DNA of 64,000 bases from Marinovum sp048263515 (GCF_048263515.1 NZ_JBLXEC010000011.1:1-64000), one strand, 5' to 3'; shown: positions 7,909-16,306, numbered from the stretch's first letter. The notes: generated from the letters alone by a model not told the origin. A program made the numbers and translations.

Positions 7909-7936
7909 GATATACAGGCTTGAGCCCGGATGGCAA
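7909..7936 (-). promoter_or_regulatory. Sigma-70-type promoter of the rpsF operon
   Basis: On the minus strand: TTGCCA, 16-bp spacer, TATATC. The predicted start is near 7902, giving a leader of about 100 nt before the rpsF ATG. Confidence 0.55.
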
Positions 7937-8108
7937 GGGGGCAGGGGCGGGATGCGACGCCTTGGCTGTTCCAGTCCGGTTCCCGGGCGGTCCCGTCCTG
8001 TCCCGGACCCGACAAAGCCTGCTTCATTCCGCGGCTTTACCCTGATTGTGCCCCAATCCCGCCTCTTTTGAAATCAAGTATCAGGGAAACACAAACTGGA
8101 GAAGCCCG

Positions 8109-8366
8109 ATGACTGCCACCAACCACTTCATCACCGCCGACCGCACCTCTGGCACCGAAATCTCCGTCGGCACGATGGTTCGGTGGTTCACCCGGTTGGT
8201 TGGTCTGTCGCTTGTCATGGCCCCCTTCGGCATGTGGGTCGCCCCCAATGCCACGGCGCTGCCCGAGCTGATGCTGATGAAGCTCTGTGCCTCGTTCTTC
8301 TTTGCCCTGACCGGCGCGCATCTGCTGTATTCGGCACGCACGCCGCGGGACACCGCCGGGTACTGA
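8109..8366 (+). CDS. Small membrane protein, unknown
   Basis: 85 residues from ATG 8109, preceded by TGGAGAAG. There are two hydrophobic helices: about residues 20-40 (MVRWFTRLVGLSLVMAPFGMW) and about 51-70 (LMLMKLCASFFFALTGAHLLY). The ends are polar. No family is recognised. It stands alone, followed by a clear terminator, and divergent from rpsF across about 300 bp that hold the rpsF promoter and leader on the other strand and nothing else I can identify. Confidence 0.6.
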   Translation: MTATNHFITADRTSGTEISVGTMVRWFTRLVGLSLVMAPFGMWVAPNATALPELMLMKLCASFFFALTGAHLLYSARTPRDTAGY

Positions 8367-8400
8367 ACCCGCGCCACGCACGACACTTCCCCCAGGAGTG

Positions 8401-8439
8401 ACCGGCTGTCCACCCGAGCGGTGCAGCCGGTTTTCTTTT
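8401..8439 (+). terminator. Terminator after the small membrane protein gene
   Basis: Stem accggctg / cagccggt with a 15-nt loop, followed by ttttcttttgctttt. Confidence 0.85.
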
Positions 8440-8532
8440 GCTTTTCTCCGCACTGCGGCGTGGCATTGAGATTGCAGTCGGGTTTCGGGCCGCGTATCCA
8501 TGGATAAAACGACGTTGCAACAGAGGGATGGT

Positions 8533-9471
8533 ATGAGCCGCGCATTTGTATTTCCGGGACAGGGGGCGCAAACGATCGGTATGGGCAAGGCCCTCGCTGA
8601 TGCCTATCCGGCGGCGCAGGCCGTCTTTGACGAGGTCGACGAAGCCCTTGGCGAGAAGCTCTCGCAGCTGATCTGGGAAGGCGATGCCGCCGATCTGACC
8701 CTGACAGAGAATGCCCAGCCGGCGCTGATGGCGACCTCGCTGGCGGTGATGCGCGCGCTCGAGGCCGAGGGCATCGATGTGACCTCGGCCGCTTATGTCG
8801 CGGGCCATTCGCTGGGCGAATATTCCGCGCTGGCGGCGGCCGGGTCGTTGAGCATCGGCGATTGCGCGCGGTTGCTGCGCACCCGTGGCAGGGCGATGCA
8901 GGCGGCGGTGCCGGTGGGCGAGGGGGCCATGGCGGCGCTTCTGGGCCTCGATCTGGCCGGGGCGCGCAAGGTCGCGGCCGAGGCGGCGCAGGGCCAGGTC
9001 TGTGCCGCAGCCAATGACAATGATCCCGGACAGGTGGTCGTCTCCGGCCACAAGGCGGCGGTGGAACGCGCGGTCGAATTGGCCAAGGCAGCCGGCGCAC
9101 GGCGCGCGGTGCTGCTGCCGGTGAGCGCACCGTTCCATTGCAAGCTGATGGAGCCGGCCTCGCATGTCATGGCCGATGCGCTGGACGATGTGGTGATTCA
9201 AGAACCCAAGGTGCCGCTGGTGGCCAATGTGGTGGCCGAGGCGGTGAATGATCCTGCAACCATTCGTTCCCTGCTGGTCAACCAGATAACCGGCGCAGTG
9301 CGCTGGCGCGAGAGCGTCGAATGGATGGCGCGGCACGGTGTCACCGAGATCTGGGAGATCGGCGCAGGCAAGGCGCTGATCGGCATGGTGCGCCGGATCG
9401 ACCGCGACATCGCCACGCGCAGCATCGGCACCCCCGAGGACGTGACGGCGGCAAAGGACTCGCTGGCGTGA
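8533..9471 (+). CDS. fabD: Malonyl-CoA:ACP transacylase
   Basis: 312 residues from ATG 8533 (MSRAFVFPGQGAQTIGMG); an ATG 33 bp upstream is in frame, but AGAGGGA sits in front of 8533 and the family begins MSRAF. The nucleophile Ser93 lies in GHSLGEYSA, and the catalytic His is in VSAPFHCKLM (about residue 201). The enzyme moves malonyl groups from CoA to ACP for fatty-acid elongation. It opens the fabD-fabG-acpP-fabF-mltG block; fabG follows after 38 bp. Confidence 0.97.
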   Translation: MSRAFVFPGQGAQTIGMGKALADAYPAAQAVFDEVDEALGEKLSQLIWEGDAADLTLTENAQPALMATSLAVMRALEAEGIDVTSAAYVAGHSLGEYSALAAAGSLSIGDCARLLRTRGRAMQAAVPVGEGAMAALLGLDLAGARKVAAEAAQGQVCAAANDNDPGQVVVSGHKAAVERAVELAKAAGARRAVLLPVSAPFHCKLMEPASHVMADALDDVVIQEPKVPLVANVVAEAVNDPATIRSLLVNQITGAVRWRESVEWMARHGVTEIWEIGAGKALIGMVRRIDRDIATRSIGTPEDVTAAKDSLA

Positions 9472-9509
9472 GCGCCGGCGCTTGAGACAAGAACAAGAAG
9501 GAAGAGCGG

Positions 9510-10247
9510 ATGTTTGATCTGAGCGGGAAATCTGCACTGGTGACCGGCGCCTCGGGCGGCATTGGCGGCGAGATTGCCAGGGCGCTGCACGGCGCCGGTG
9601 CCACCGTCGGTCTGAGCGGCACGCGCGAGGCGCCCCTGCAGGAACTGGCCGCCGAGCTGGGCGAGCGCGCGCATGTGCTGCCCTGCAACCTGAGCGACAT
9701 GGCCGCGGTCGAAGCGCTGCCGAAACAGGCGATCGAGGCGATGGGCGCGGTAGATATCCTGGTCAACAACGCCGGCATCACCCGTGACAATCTGTTCATG
9801 CGGATGTCGGATGACGAATGGGACTCGGTCCTGTCGGTCAATCTCACCGCCTCGATGAAGCTCTGCAAGGGCGTGATGCGCGGCATGATGAAGGCGCGCT
9901 GGGGGCGGATCGTGAATATCTCGTCGATCGTCGGCGCCACCGGCAACCCCGGTCAGGCCAACTACGCTGCCTCGAAGGCAGGCATGATCGGCATGGGCAA
10001 ATCGCTGGCCTACGAGGTCGCCAGTCGCGGCATCACCGTCAATGCCATCGCGCCCGGCTTCATCGCCACGGCGATGACCGACAAGCTGACCGACGAGCAA
10101 AAGGACAAGATCAACGTGCAGATTCCCGCGGCGCGCATGGGCACGCCCGAGGAAATCGCCGCCGCGGTTGTCTATCTGGCAAGCCCGGAAGCCGGCTATA
10201 TGACCGGGGCGACGCTGCATGTGAACGGCGGAATGGCCATGATCTGA
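9510..10247 (+). CDS. fabG: 3-oxoacyl-ACP reductase
   Basis: 245 residues, full length. NADPH-binding loop TGASGGIG (12-19), NNAG (86-89), catalytic Ser138 or Ser139, Tyr152 and Lys156 (YAASK), and the C-terminal dimer motif YMTGATLHVNGGMAMI. It reduces beta-ketoacyl-ACP in the first reductive step of fatty-acid elongation. Position directly after fabD and before acpP separates it from the many other SDR paralogues. GGAAGAG precedes the start. Confidence 0.96.
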   Translation: MFDLSGKSALVTGASGGIGGEIARALHGAGATVGLSGTREAPLQELAAELGERAHVLPCNLSDMAAVEALPKQAIEAMGAVDILVNNAGITRDNLFMRMSDDEWDSVLSVNLTASMKLCKGVMRGMMKARWGRIVNISSIVGATGNPGQANYAASKAGMIGMGKSLAYEVASRGITVNAIAPGFIATAMTDKLTDEQKDKINVQIPAARMGTPEEIAAAVVYLASPEAGYMTGATLHVNGGMAMI

Positions 10248-10275
10248 CGGCATCACCGGTTCCCCCGGAAAGCGT

Positions 10276-10303
10276 TTGCCAATCGCTGCTCTTATGCTAT
10301 AGG
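10276..10303 (+). promoter_or_regulatory. Probable acpP promoter with a leader of about 155 nt
   Basis: TTGCCA, 16-bp spacer, TATAGG, with an extended TGC just before the -10. Predicted start is about 10310. The leader to the acpP ATG holds small hairpins, including gcaggt/acctgc (10323-10347) and gggccgaaggccc shortly before the ribosome site. A separate acpP promoter is expected because ACP is made in large excess over FabD and FabG. Confidence 0.45.
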
Positions 10304-10464
10304 CGCGTGGAAATCCGGGGGGGCAGGTGCTGGCCTGGATGACCTGCTTATGCGGGGAACAGGCCAAAGGCCACTCGCCGCCTCGGGAGGGGCAAGTAAA
10401 GTTCGAACCCCTCGGGGCACGGGCAAAACAGGGCCGAAGGCCCAAGACGATGAGGATAGAAAAT

Positions 10465-10704
10465 ATGAGCGACGTCGCAGATCGCGTGAAGAAAATCGTG
10501 GTGGAACACCTCGGTGTCGAAGAGAGCAAAGTTGTCGAGAGCGCGTCGTTCATCGACGATCTCGGCGCTGACAGCCTCGACACCGTGGAACTGGTGATGG
10601 CCTTCGAAGAAGAGTTCGGCATCGAGATCCCCGATGACGCCGCCGAGAACATCCAGACCTTCGGTGACGCGGTCAAATTCATCAACGACGCGAAAGAAGC
10701 GTAA
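10465..10704 (+). CDS. acpP: Acyl carrier protein
   Basis: 79 residues from ATG 10465 (MSDVADRVKKIVVEHLGVEE). Longer upstream starts exist but are not family-like. Ser37 in GADSLDTVE is the phosphopantetheine attachment site. The protein is very acidic (FEEEFGIEIPDDAAENI), as ACPs are. It carries growing acyl chains. It sits between fabG and fabF; a terminator follows, so it can be expressed alone at a high level. Confidence 0.98.
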   Translation: MSDVADRVKKIVVEHLGVEESKVVESASFIDDLGADSLDTVELVMAFEEEFGIEIPDDAAENIQTFGDAVKFINDAKEA

Positions 10705-10734
10705 GACCGCTTTGATCCGTCGGGATTTTTCCGG

Positions 10735-10765
10735 AAACGGCGTGCCTGCGAAGGTGCGCCGTTTT
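10735..10765 (+). terminator. Terminator of acpP
   Basis: Ten-bp stem acggcgtgcc / ggtgcgccgt with two G-T pairs, a 6-nt loop and tttt. A second, perfect 8-bp hairpin (cgtcgggg/ccccgacg) follows at 10781-10800. Confidence 0.7.
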
Positions 10766-10951
10766 CATTTGTTACCTTCCCGTCGGGGCAGACCCCGACG
10801 CGGCAGTGACGGGGCTTGTCATTTGCCGTTTTGCCACGCCGTGGCATAGGGTTCCGATACGCGGGGGCTTGCCCATCGGGCATTGCTTTCCCTTGCCCCT
10901 CTTCCCCCTGTCGGGGTATGAGCGTGCAACTTGTTTCAAAGGGGCAACACC

Positions 10952-12208
10952 ATGCGCAGAGTAGTTGTGACAGGGCTTGGTCTGGTGACACCGCTGGCTT
11001 GCGGCGTCGAGGAAAGCTGGAAGGCGATTCTGGAAGGCAAATCGGGCGCGGGCACCATCACCCGGTTCGACGCCAGCCATCTGGCCACCACCTATGCCTG
11101 CGAAGTTCCGCTGGGCGACGGCACCGACGGCACCTTCAATGCCGATGACTGGATGGCGCCGAAAGAGCGCCGCAAGGTCGACGATTTCATTCTTTACGGC
11201 ATCGCCGCCGCCGAGCAGGCGGTCAGGGATGCCGGCTGGACGCCTGAGGACAAGGAAAGCCTCGAGGCGACCGGCGTTCTGATCGGATCGGGCATCGGCG
11301 GGCTGAACTCGATTGCCGAGACCGCCGTTCTGATCAAGGAACGCGGCCCCCGGCGGGTGTCGCCCTTCTTCATTCCGGGCGCGCTGATCAACCTGATCTC
11401 GGGCCAGGTGAGCATTCGCTACGGTTTCAAGGGGCCGAACCATTCGGTGGTGACCGCCTGTTCGACCGGTGCCCATGCGATCGGCGATGCTGCACGGATC
11501 ATCAAGGACGGCGACGCCGAGGTGATGATTGCCGGTGGCGCAGAGGCCGCGATCTCCGAGATCGGCATTGCCGGGTTCAACGCCTGCAAGGCGCTGTCGA
11601 CCAAGCGTGGTGACGAGCCCGAGAAGGCCAGCCGGCCCTACGACGCGGACCGCGACGGTTTTGTCATGGGTGAGGGCGCCGGCGTTGTTGTGCTGGAAGA
11701 ATACGAGCACGCCAAGGCACGCGGCGCGAAAATCTATGCCGAGGTCGTGGGTTATGGCATGTCGGGTGACGCCTATCACATCACCGCCCCGTCCGAGAAC
11801 GGCGAAGGTGCAGAGCGCTGCATGAAGATGGCGCTCAAGAAGGCCGGCGTCGGTCCGTCGATGATCGATTACATCAACGCGCATGGCACTTCGACCATGG
11901 CCGACACCATCGAGCTGGGCGCGGTCGAGCGGCTGATGGGCGATGCGGCCTCGAAGGTCACCATGTCCTCGACCAAATCGGCCACCGGGCACCTGCTGGG
12001 GGCGGCCGGCGCGATCGAGGCGATCTTTTCGATCCTCGCGATCCGCGATCAGGTGGCGCCGCCGACCATCAACCTCGACAATCCGGCGGTGGAGACCAAG
12101 GTCGACCTGGCGCCGAACGCCAAGCGTGAGCGCGAGATCAACTACGCGCTGTCGAACTCCTTTGGCTTCGGCGGCACCAACGCTTCGGTCATCTTCAAGA
12201 AGGTCTGA
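10952..12208 (+). CDS. fabF: 3-oxoacyl-ACP synthase II
   Basis: 418 residues from ATG 10952 (MRRVVVTGLGLVTPLACG). An in-frame start 21 bp upstream is less likely, since AAAGGGG lies just before 10952. The catalytic triad is present: Cys170 in TACSTGAHA, His311 in NAHGTSTMAD and His347 in KSATGHLLGAAGA. NSFGFGGTNASVIF closes the domain. It condenses malonyl-ACP with acyl-ACP. It follows acpP and is 5 bp from mltG. Confidence 0.97.
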   Translation: MRRVVVTGLGLVTPLACGVEESWKAILEGKSGAGTITRFDASHLATTYACEVPLGDGTDGTFNADDWMAPKERRKVDDFILYGIAAAEQAVRDAGWTPEDKESLEATGVLIGSGIGGLNSIAETAVLIKERGPRRVSPFFIPGALINLISGQVSIRYGFKGPNHSVVTACSTGAHAIGDAARIIKDGDAEVMIAGGAEAAISEIGIAGFNACKALSTKRGDEPEKASRPYDADRDGFVMGEGAGVVVLEEYEHAKARGAKIYAEVVGYGMSGDAYHITAPSENGEGAERCMKMALKKAGVGPSMIDYINAHGTSTMADTIELGAVERLMGDAASKVTMSSTKSATGHLLGAAGAIEAIFSILAIRDQVAPPTINLDNPAVETKVDLAPNAKREREINYALSNSFGFGGTNASVIFKKV

Positions 12209-12213
12209 ATTTC

Positions 12214-13368
12214 ATGTGGCGAAGCATCGCCTCGAATGCCCTGAGCTTCTTTGTCGTGGCCATTTTCCTGGCTGGCGGCGCGTTGCTCTGGGCTCAGGGG
12301 GAATACACGGCCGAGGGGCCGCTCGACGCGCCGATCTGTCTCAAGGTCGAGCGCGGATCGAGCTTTTCGCGGGTCTCGCGGCAACTGGCCGAGCAGGGCG
12401 CGATCAAGAGCGGGTTCCTGTTTCGCGTGGGCGCCGATTATGCCGACAAGACCAATGATCTGAAGGCGGGGTCCTTTCTCGTGCCAGAGGGCGCGAGCAT
12501 GGCCGAGATCGTTGACACGGTCACCCGTGGCGGCGCCAGCACCTGTGGCACCGAGATCGTCTATCGGATCGGTGTGAACCGGGCGACCGCCGAGGTGCGC
12601 GAGCTCGACCCCGAGACGCAACGCTTTGTCGAACTGGCGAAATTCACGCCCGGTGAGGACGAGGTGCCGGAGGATTACACCCGCGTGCGCAATGCCGGCG
12701 ACACCCGCTACCGGCTTGCCCTGGCCGAGGGGGTGACCAGTTGGCAGGTGGTCGAGGAGATGAAGGCGCTGGATGTGCTCGAGGGCGAGGTTGCCGCGCT
12801 GCCGCCGGAGGGCTCGCTGGCGCCTGACAGCTACGAGCTGAGGGTGGGGCAGACCCGTGCCTCGATCATCGAGGAGATGCAGCGGCGTCAGAAGGCGATC
12901 ATTGCCGAGGCCTGGGCCAACCGGTCCGACGGGTTGCCGCTGAAGACGCCGGAGGAGATGCTGACCCTTGCCTCGATCATCGAGAAGGAGACCGGCGTGG
13001 CCGGCGAACGGCGGATGGTGGCGAGTGTCTTCGTCAACCGTCTGAACGAAGGCATGCGGCTGCAGACCGACCCGACGGTGATCTATGGCATCACCGAGGG
13101 CAAGGGCGTGCTGGGCCGGGGCCTGCGGCAGAGCGAGCTGCGCCGTGAGACGCCCTACAACACCTATGTCATCAACGGCTTGCCGCCGGGACCGATTGCC
13201 AACCCGGGCGCGGCGGCGATCGAAGCGGCGGTGAACCCGGAGGACACGAACTTTCTGTTCTTCGTGGCGGACGGGACCGGGGGCCATGCCTTTGCCGAGA
13301 CATTGGCCGAGCATAACCGGAACGTTGCCAAATGGCGGCAGATCGAGGCCGAGCGCAGCGGGAACTGA
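12214..13368 (+). CDS. mltG: Endolytic murein transglycosylase
   Basis: 384 residues. An N-terminal membrane anchor (about 8-27, SFFVVAIFLAGGALLWAQG) is followed by a LysM-like part (about 40-110) and the YceG catalytic domain. Signatures are MLTLASIIEKETGVAGER with the catalytic Glu and LQTDPTVIYGI. It cleaves nascent glycan strands in the periplasm and limits their length. The link to fabF (5-bp gap) is usual in alphaproteobacteria. A terminator ends the block. Confidence 0.95.
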   Translation: MWRSIASNALSFFVVAIFLAGGALLWAQGEYTAEGPLDAPICLKVERGSSFSRVSRQLAEQGAIKSGFLFRVGADYADKTNDLKAGSFLVPEGASMAEIVDTVTRGGASTCGTEIVYRIGVNRATAEVRELDPETQRFVELAKFTPGEDEVPEDYTRVRNAGDTRYRLALAEGVTSWQVVEEMKALDVLEGEVAALPPEGSLAPDSYELRVGQTRASIIEEMQRRQKAIIAEAWANRSDGLPLKTPEEMLTLASIIEKETGVAGERRMVASVFVNRLNEGMRLQTDPTVIYGITEGKGVLGRGLRQSELRRETPYNTYVINGLPPGPIANPGAAAIEAAVNPEDTNFLFFVADGTGGHAFAETLAEHNRNVAKWRQIEAERSGN

Positions 13369-13391
13369 TTGCTGGTTTCGATGGAGTTGAG

Positions 13392-13420
13392 AGGCAGGCC
13401 TTCGGGCCTGCCTTTTGCGT
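13392..13420 (+). terminator. Terminator of the fab-mltG block
   Basis: Stem aggcaggcc / ggcctgcct with a ttcg loop and tttt, 23 bp after the mltG stop. Confidence 0.88.
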
Positions 13421-13524
13421 TTGAGGTGAGTGCGAGCCGTGCATTGGCGGTGCGCGCGGTGGCGATCAGACGGGGGTTCTCGGGCGCTTTATTGTGGACG
13501 TGTTCGGACGAACGATGAGCGGCG

Positions 13525-13625
13525 CGACTACGTCGGCCAAATCGCCGCCGCGTGGGGGCGCGACATGCCAGAGGCATGCCTCTGGCATGACTATGCGCGG
13601 CGGCCTGTGGCCTTGATCCCGCGCG
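13525..13625 (-). repeat. Diverged inverted copy of the dispersed 222-bp repeat, containing a 26-bp perfect palindrome
   Basis: The gap 13369-13820 (452 bp) has no convincing gene. Read on the minus strand it matches the 49631-50270 repeat: gagcg(g)cgcg, cgtcggccaaatcgccg, and atgcgcggcggcct. Where the other copies have a GC hairpin, this one has a loopless 26-bp perfect palindrome at 13564-13589 (half-site catgccagaggca). The rest of the gap holds a terminator, a promoter and a second terminator, listed separately. Confidence 0.6.
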
Positions 13626-13684
13626 GGGCGGTACGCAACGGTTTCGGAAAACGATTAGGTAACAAAGCGTTAACCCGGTTTTCC

Positions 13685-13713
13685 TTGACTTCTGGGACGG
13701 TCTCTCCTATAAG
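13685..13713 (+). promoter_or_regulatory. Strong promoter upstream of the GTA remnant
   Basis: TTGACT, exactly 17 bp, TATAAG: one of the best sigma-70 matches in the window. The predicted start near 13720 is about 20 nt before a strong terminator hairpin and 100 nt before the g1-like gene. Confidence 0.65.
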
Positions 13714-13738
13714 TTGTGACATGCTGGAAGACATGGGC

Positions 13739-13775
13739 AAGCGGCCCCCGGGGACACCCGGGCGGCCGCTTTTTC
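13739..13775 (+). terminator. Strong terminator 20 nt after a promoter: attenuator or end of a very short RNA
   Basis: Stem AGCGGCC+CCCGGG / CCCGGG+GGCCGCT: 13 bp with one bulged C, loop GACA, followed by tttt. With the promoter at 13685-13713 it bounds a transcript of about 50-55 nt. The g1-like gene starts 46 bp later without another obvious promoter. Confidence 0.8.
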
Positions 13776-13820
13776 GTGTCGCTCGTGCGGAGGCAATCCC
13801 AGCATGGAAGGTCAGTAGCA

Positions 13821-14162
13821 ATGACACTCATCACCCCGAAACAGGACATCGACCGGCTCGAAGGCAGATTTCTGGTGGTTCGGGAAAGCCTCGAAGAGTT
13901 CGAGGCTGCGCTGAGAGACCTGAAGCAACAGGTCCGCAGCGGGGAGGTCACGGCATTGAAGGACGCCGGCAAGACACTCGCGGAGATCCGCGGCTGGATG
14001 AAGCTGGCAATGGAAACGGAGGCGCAACTTGCTGAATATGCACGAAAAGAAGCTGCCATTGATGGCGCATACGGACTCGACCTCGACAAGGCCCGATCTG
14101 AGATCGGGTGCCGTCTTGCTAAGTTGCGCAAGTGCTGCGGTGCAGGACGCGTTTCTGGATAG
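13821..14162 (+). CDS. GTA gene g1-like protein (small terminase candidate)
   Basis: 113 residues from ATG 13821, with GGAAGG upstream. It is almost entirely helical and coiled-coil-like up to about residue 100 (DRLEGRFLVVRESLEEFEAA, AEIRGWMKLAMETEAQLAEY). This fits the small g1 protein that opens the gene transfer agent cluster of Rhodobacterales and acts as the small terminase. It overlaps the following terminase gene by about 100 bp. The identification rests mainly on position directly before a GTA-type large terminase; on sequence alone it would be a hypothetical protein. Confidence 0.6.
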   Translation: MTLITPKQDIDRLEGRFLVVRESLEEFEAALRDLKQQVRSGEVTALKDAGKTLAEIRGWMKLAMETEAQLAEYARKEAAIDGAYGLDLDKARSEIGCRLAKLRKCCGAGRVSG

Positions 14163-15999
14163 CCTTGGTGAGGGAGAGCTTCTGGCTCTCCCTTTCCTGT
14201 TCGAGTTCTGGGCGCATCCGCACCAGCTTCCGCCTGAGGGCGATTGGCGGTCTTGGGTGGTGCTGGGCGGGCGCGGTGCCGGCAAGACGCGGGCCGGGGC
14301 CGAATGGGTGCGCGACATGGTCGAAGGCGCGCGGCCGCGCGATCCGGGCCGGTCGCAGAGGGTGGCGCTGGTGGGCGAAACCTATGACCAGGTGCGTGAC
14401 GTGATGATCTTTGGCGACAGCGGAATCCTGGCCTGTTCGCCGCCGGACCGCACGCCGAAGTGGGAAGCCAGCAAGCGGCGGCTGGTCTGGCCCAATGGCG
14501 CGGAGGCCAAGACGTTTTCGGCCAATGACCCCGAGGCGCTGCGCGGGCCGCAGTTTGACGCGGCCTGGGTCGATGAATTGGCGAAATGGCCTAATGGTGA
14601 AGAGACCTGGGACATGCTGCAGTTTGCCTTGCGGCTGGGCGAGGACCCGAGGGTCTGTGTGACGACGACGCCGCGCAATGCCGAGGCGCTGAAAAAGCTG
14701 CTGGTCTCGCCCTCGACGGTGGTGACGCGGGCACCGACCGAGGCCAACCGGGCGCATCTGGCCGAGAGCTTCTTGACCGAGGTGCGGGCGCGCTACAAGA
14801 ATCCGCGGCTGGCACGACAGGAGCTGGACGGCGAGATTCTGACCGACGTCGAGGGTGCGCTCTGGACGCATGAGCTGTTGGACAGCTGCCGGGGCGGCAA
14901 GGTGCCGGAGCTCGACCGGATTGTCGTGGCGGTCGATCCGCCGGTGAGCGGGCACGCGGGCTCGGACGCCTGCGGCATCATCGTTGCGGGGGTCAGGATG
15001 CAGGGGCCAGTGCAGGAGTGGCAGGTCCATGTGCTGGAGGATGCCAGCGTCGAAGCGGCCAGCCCCAAGACCTGGGCCGAGCGGGTGGTCCGGGCCTATC
15101 ACGAGCATCAGGCCGACAGGATCGTGGCCGAGGTCAACCAGGGCGGGGCGCTGGTCGAGAGCGTGATCCGGCAGGAGGATGGCGCTGTGGCCTATGCGTT
15201 GGTGCATGCCAGCCGGGGCAAGGTGGCACGCGCCGAGCCGGTGGCAGCGCTGTACGAGCAGGGTCGGGTCTTTCATGCCGAGGGCATGGCCGCGCTTGAG
15301 GAGCAGATGTGCCTGATGGCACTGAGGGGCTTTCAGGGGAAGGGCAGCCCCGAGCAGCTGCTCTCCGGCGCCAACCTCTGCGCCATCGGTGACGGCACAC
15401 CGGACGGCTGGGAGCTGTTCCAGTTCCGCGATGCGCAGCTGATCGACAGCGACACCTGGCTGCTCAGCCGCCGGCTGCGCGGCCAGCTGGGCACCGATGC
15501 GCTGATGCCGCAGACCTGGCCCGCGGGGTCTTACGTGGTGCTGCTTGACGGCGCGCCGCAACAGATCAGCCTGGCCTCGTCGCTGCGACGGGTGGCGCGG
15601 CACTACCGCATCGGCCCGGCACGGCGTCCGGTCAGCGACCCGTCTTACGTGCACGAGGTGCAGGCCTTCGACGGCAACGGCCTGCGCCCCTACAGCCCGG
15701 CGCATCTGCGCGGCACCTGGTCCGGCGGCGACCTGTCGCTGATCTGGATCCGCCGCACGCGGGTCGATGGCGACAGCTGGGACCTGACCGACGTGCCGCT
15801 GGCCGAGGCGCGAGAGGAGTATCTGGTGCGGGTGCTGGACGCGACCGGCGTGCTGCGCGAGGCGCAGGTCAGCACGCCGGCCTTTACCTAATCCGCCGCG
15901 ATGCAGGCGGCTGACGGGGCGGGCGCCGGGCTGGCGGTCGAGGTTGCGCAGGTGTCGGACATCTACGGCCCGGGCCTTTTCACGCGCTGGGCGGGCTGA
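14062..15999 (+). pseudogene. GTA large terminase (g2) fused in frame to the C-terminus of GTA tail protein g15
   Basis: One open frame (609 residues, stop 15889-15891) joins two GTA genes. Residues 1 to about 431 are a large terminase: Walker A GGRGAGKT (69-76), Walker B AAWVDELAKW, nuclease Asp in VVAVDPPVSG and Glu in IVAEVNQGG, ending LRGFQGKGSPE. There the usual terminase end (a VDALVWA-type segment with a further acidic residue) is missing. From about 15355 the frame continues as the end of the g15 host-specificity/tail protein: GANLCAIGDGTPDGWELFQF, LRGQLGTDALMPQTW, SYVHEVQAFDGNGLRPY, RTRVDGDSWDLTDVPLAEAR. After the TAA the same frame runs on for 35 codons (AGLAVEVAQVSDIYGPGLF) to TGA 15997-15999, which fits the native g15 end, so the TAA is probably a later nonsense change. 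The simplest reading is deletion of g3-g14 and parts of g2 and g15. A functional terminase is unlikely. Confidence 0.8.
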
Positions 16000-16003
16000 G
16001 CCG

Positions 16004-16306
16004 ATGCGGCCGATCCTGCATGGCGACGTGACAGCAGCGGCTCGGGCGCTGCTGCTGGTGCCCGAAAACGCCCGGGAGGCGCTCTGCCGGCGGATGATCG
16101 AAGAGGCGGACTTCGCCGACCGCTATGCCAAGCGGCTGGGCCGGCCGCATCACCTCTGGGGAAATGGCACGCTGATGGCCGCGGCGCGCGCGCGGCCGCT
16201 GGCGGAGGAACCGGCGCTGGGCGAGGAGCGCTACTGCCGCTGTCTCGAGATGGTTTTCGGACAGTTGCTGGCCTGGCGGGCGGCACGGCGGCGCCCCGCG
16301 TCGTGA
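16004..16306 (+). CDS. Small conserved protein found behind GTA g15
   Basis: 100 residues from ATG 16004, 4 bp after the remnant g15 stop. Motifs: MRPILHGDVTAAARALLLVP, EEADFADRYAKRLGRPHHLWGNGTLM, RYCRCLEMVFGQLLAW. As I recall, a similar short gene follows the GTA tail gene in many Rhodobacterales, so this marks the distal edge of the former cluster. It looks intact despite the deletion upstream. The function is unknown; the helical, Arg-rich make-up suggests a small soluble protein. Confidence 0.6.
   Translation: MRPILHGDVTAAARALLLVPENAREALCRRMIEEADFADRYAKRLGRPHHLWGNGTLMAAARARPLAEEPALGEERYCRCLEMVFGQLLAWRAARRRPAS

Noticed and set aside
10390..10425. tRNA, suggested by a gttcgaacccc stretch
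   Set aside because: No acceptor stem or anticodon arm can be drawn around it; it is part of the acpP leader.
13430..14035. 201-codon frame before the GTA remnant
   Set aside because: It crosses the mltG terminator region, the palindrome, a promoter and a terminator, and then shadows g1; no family features.
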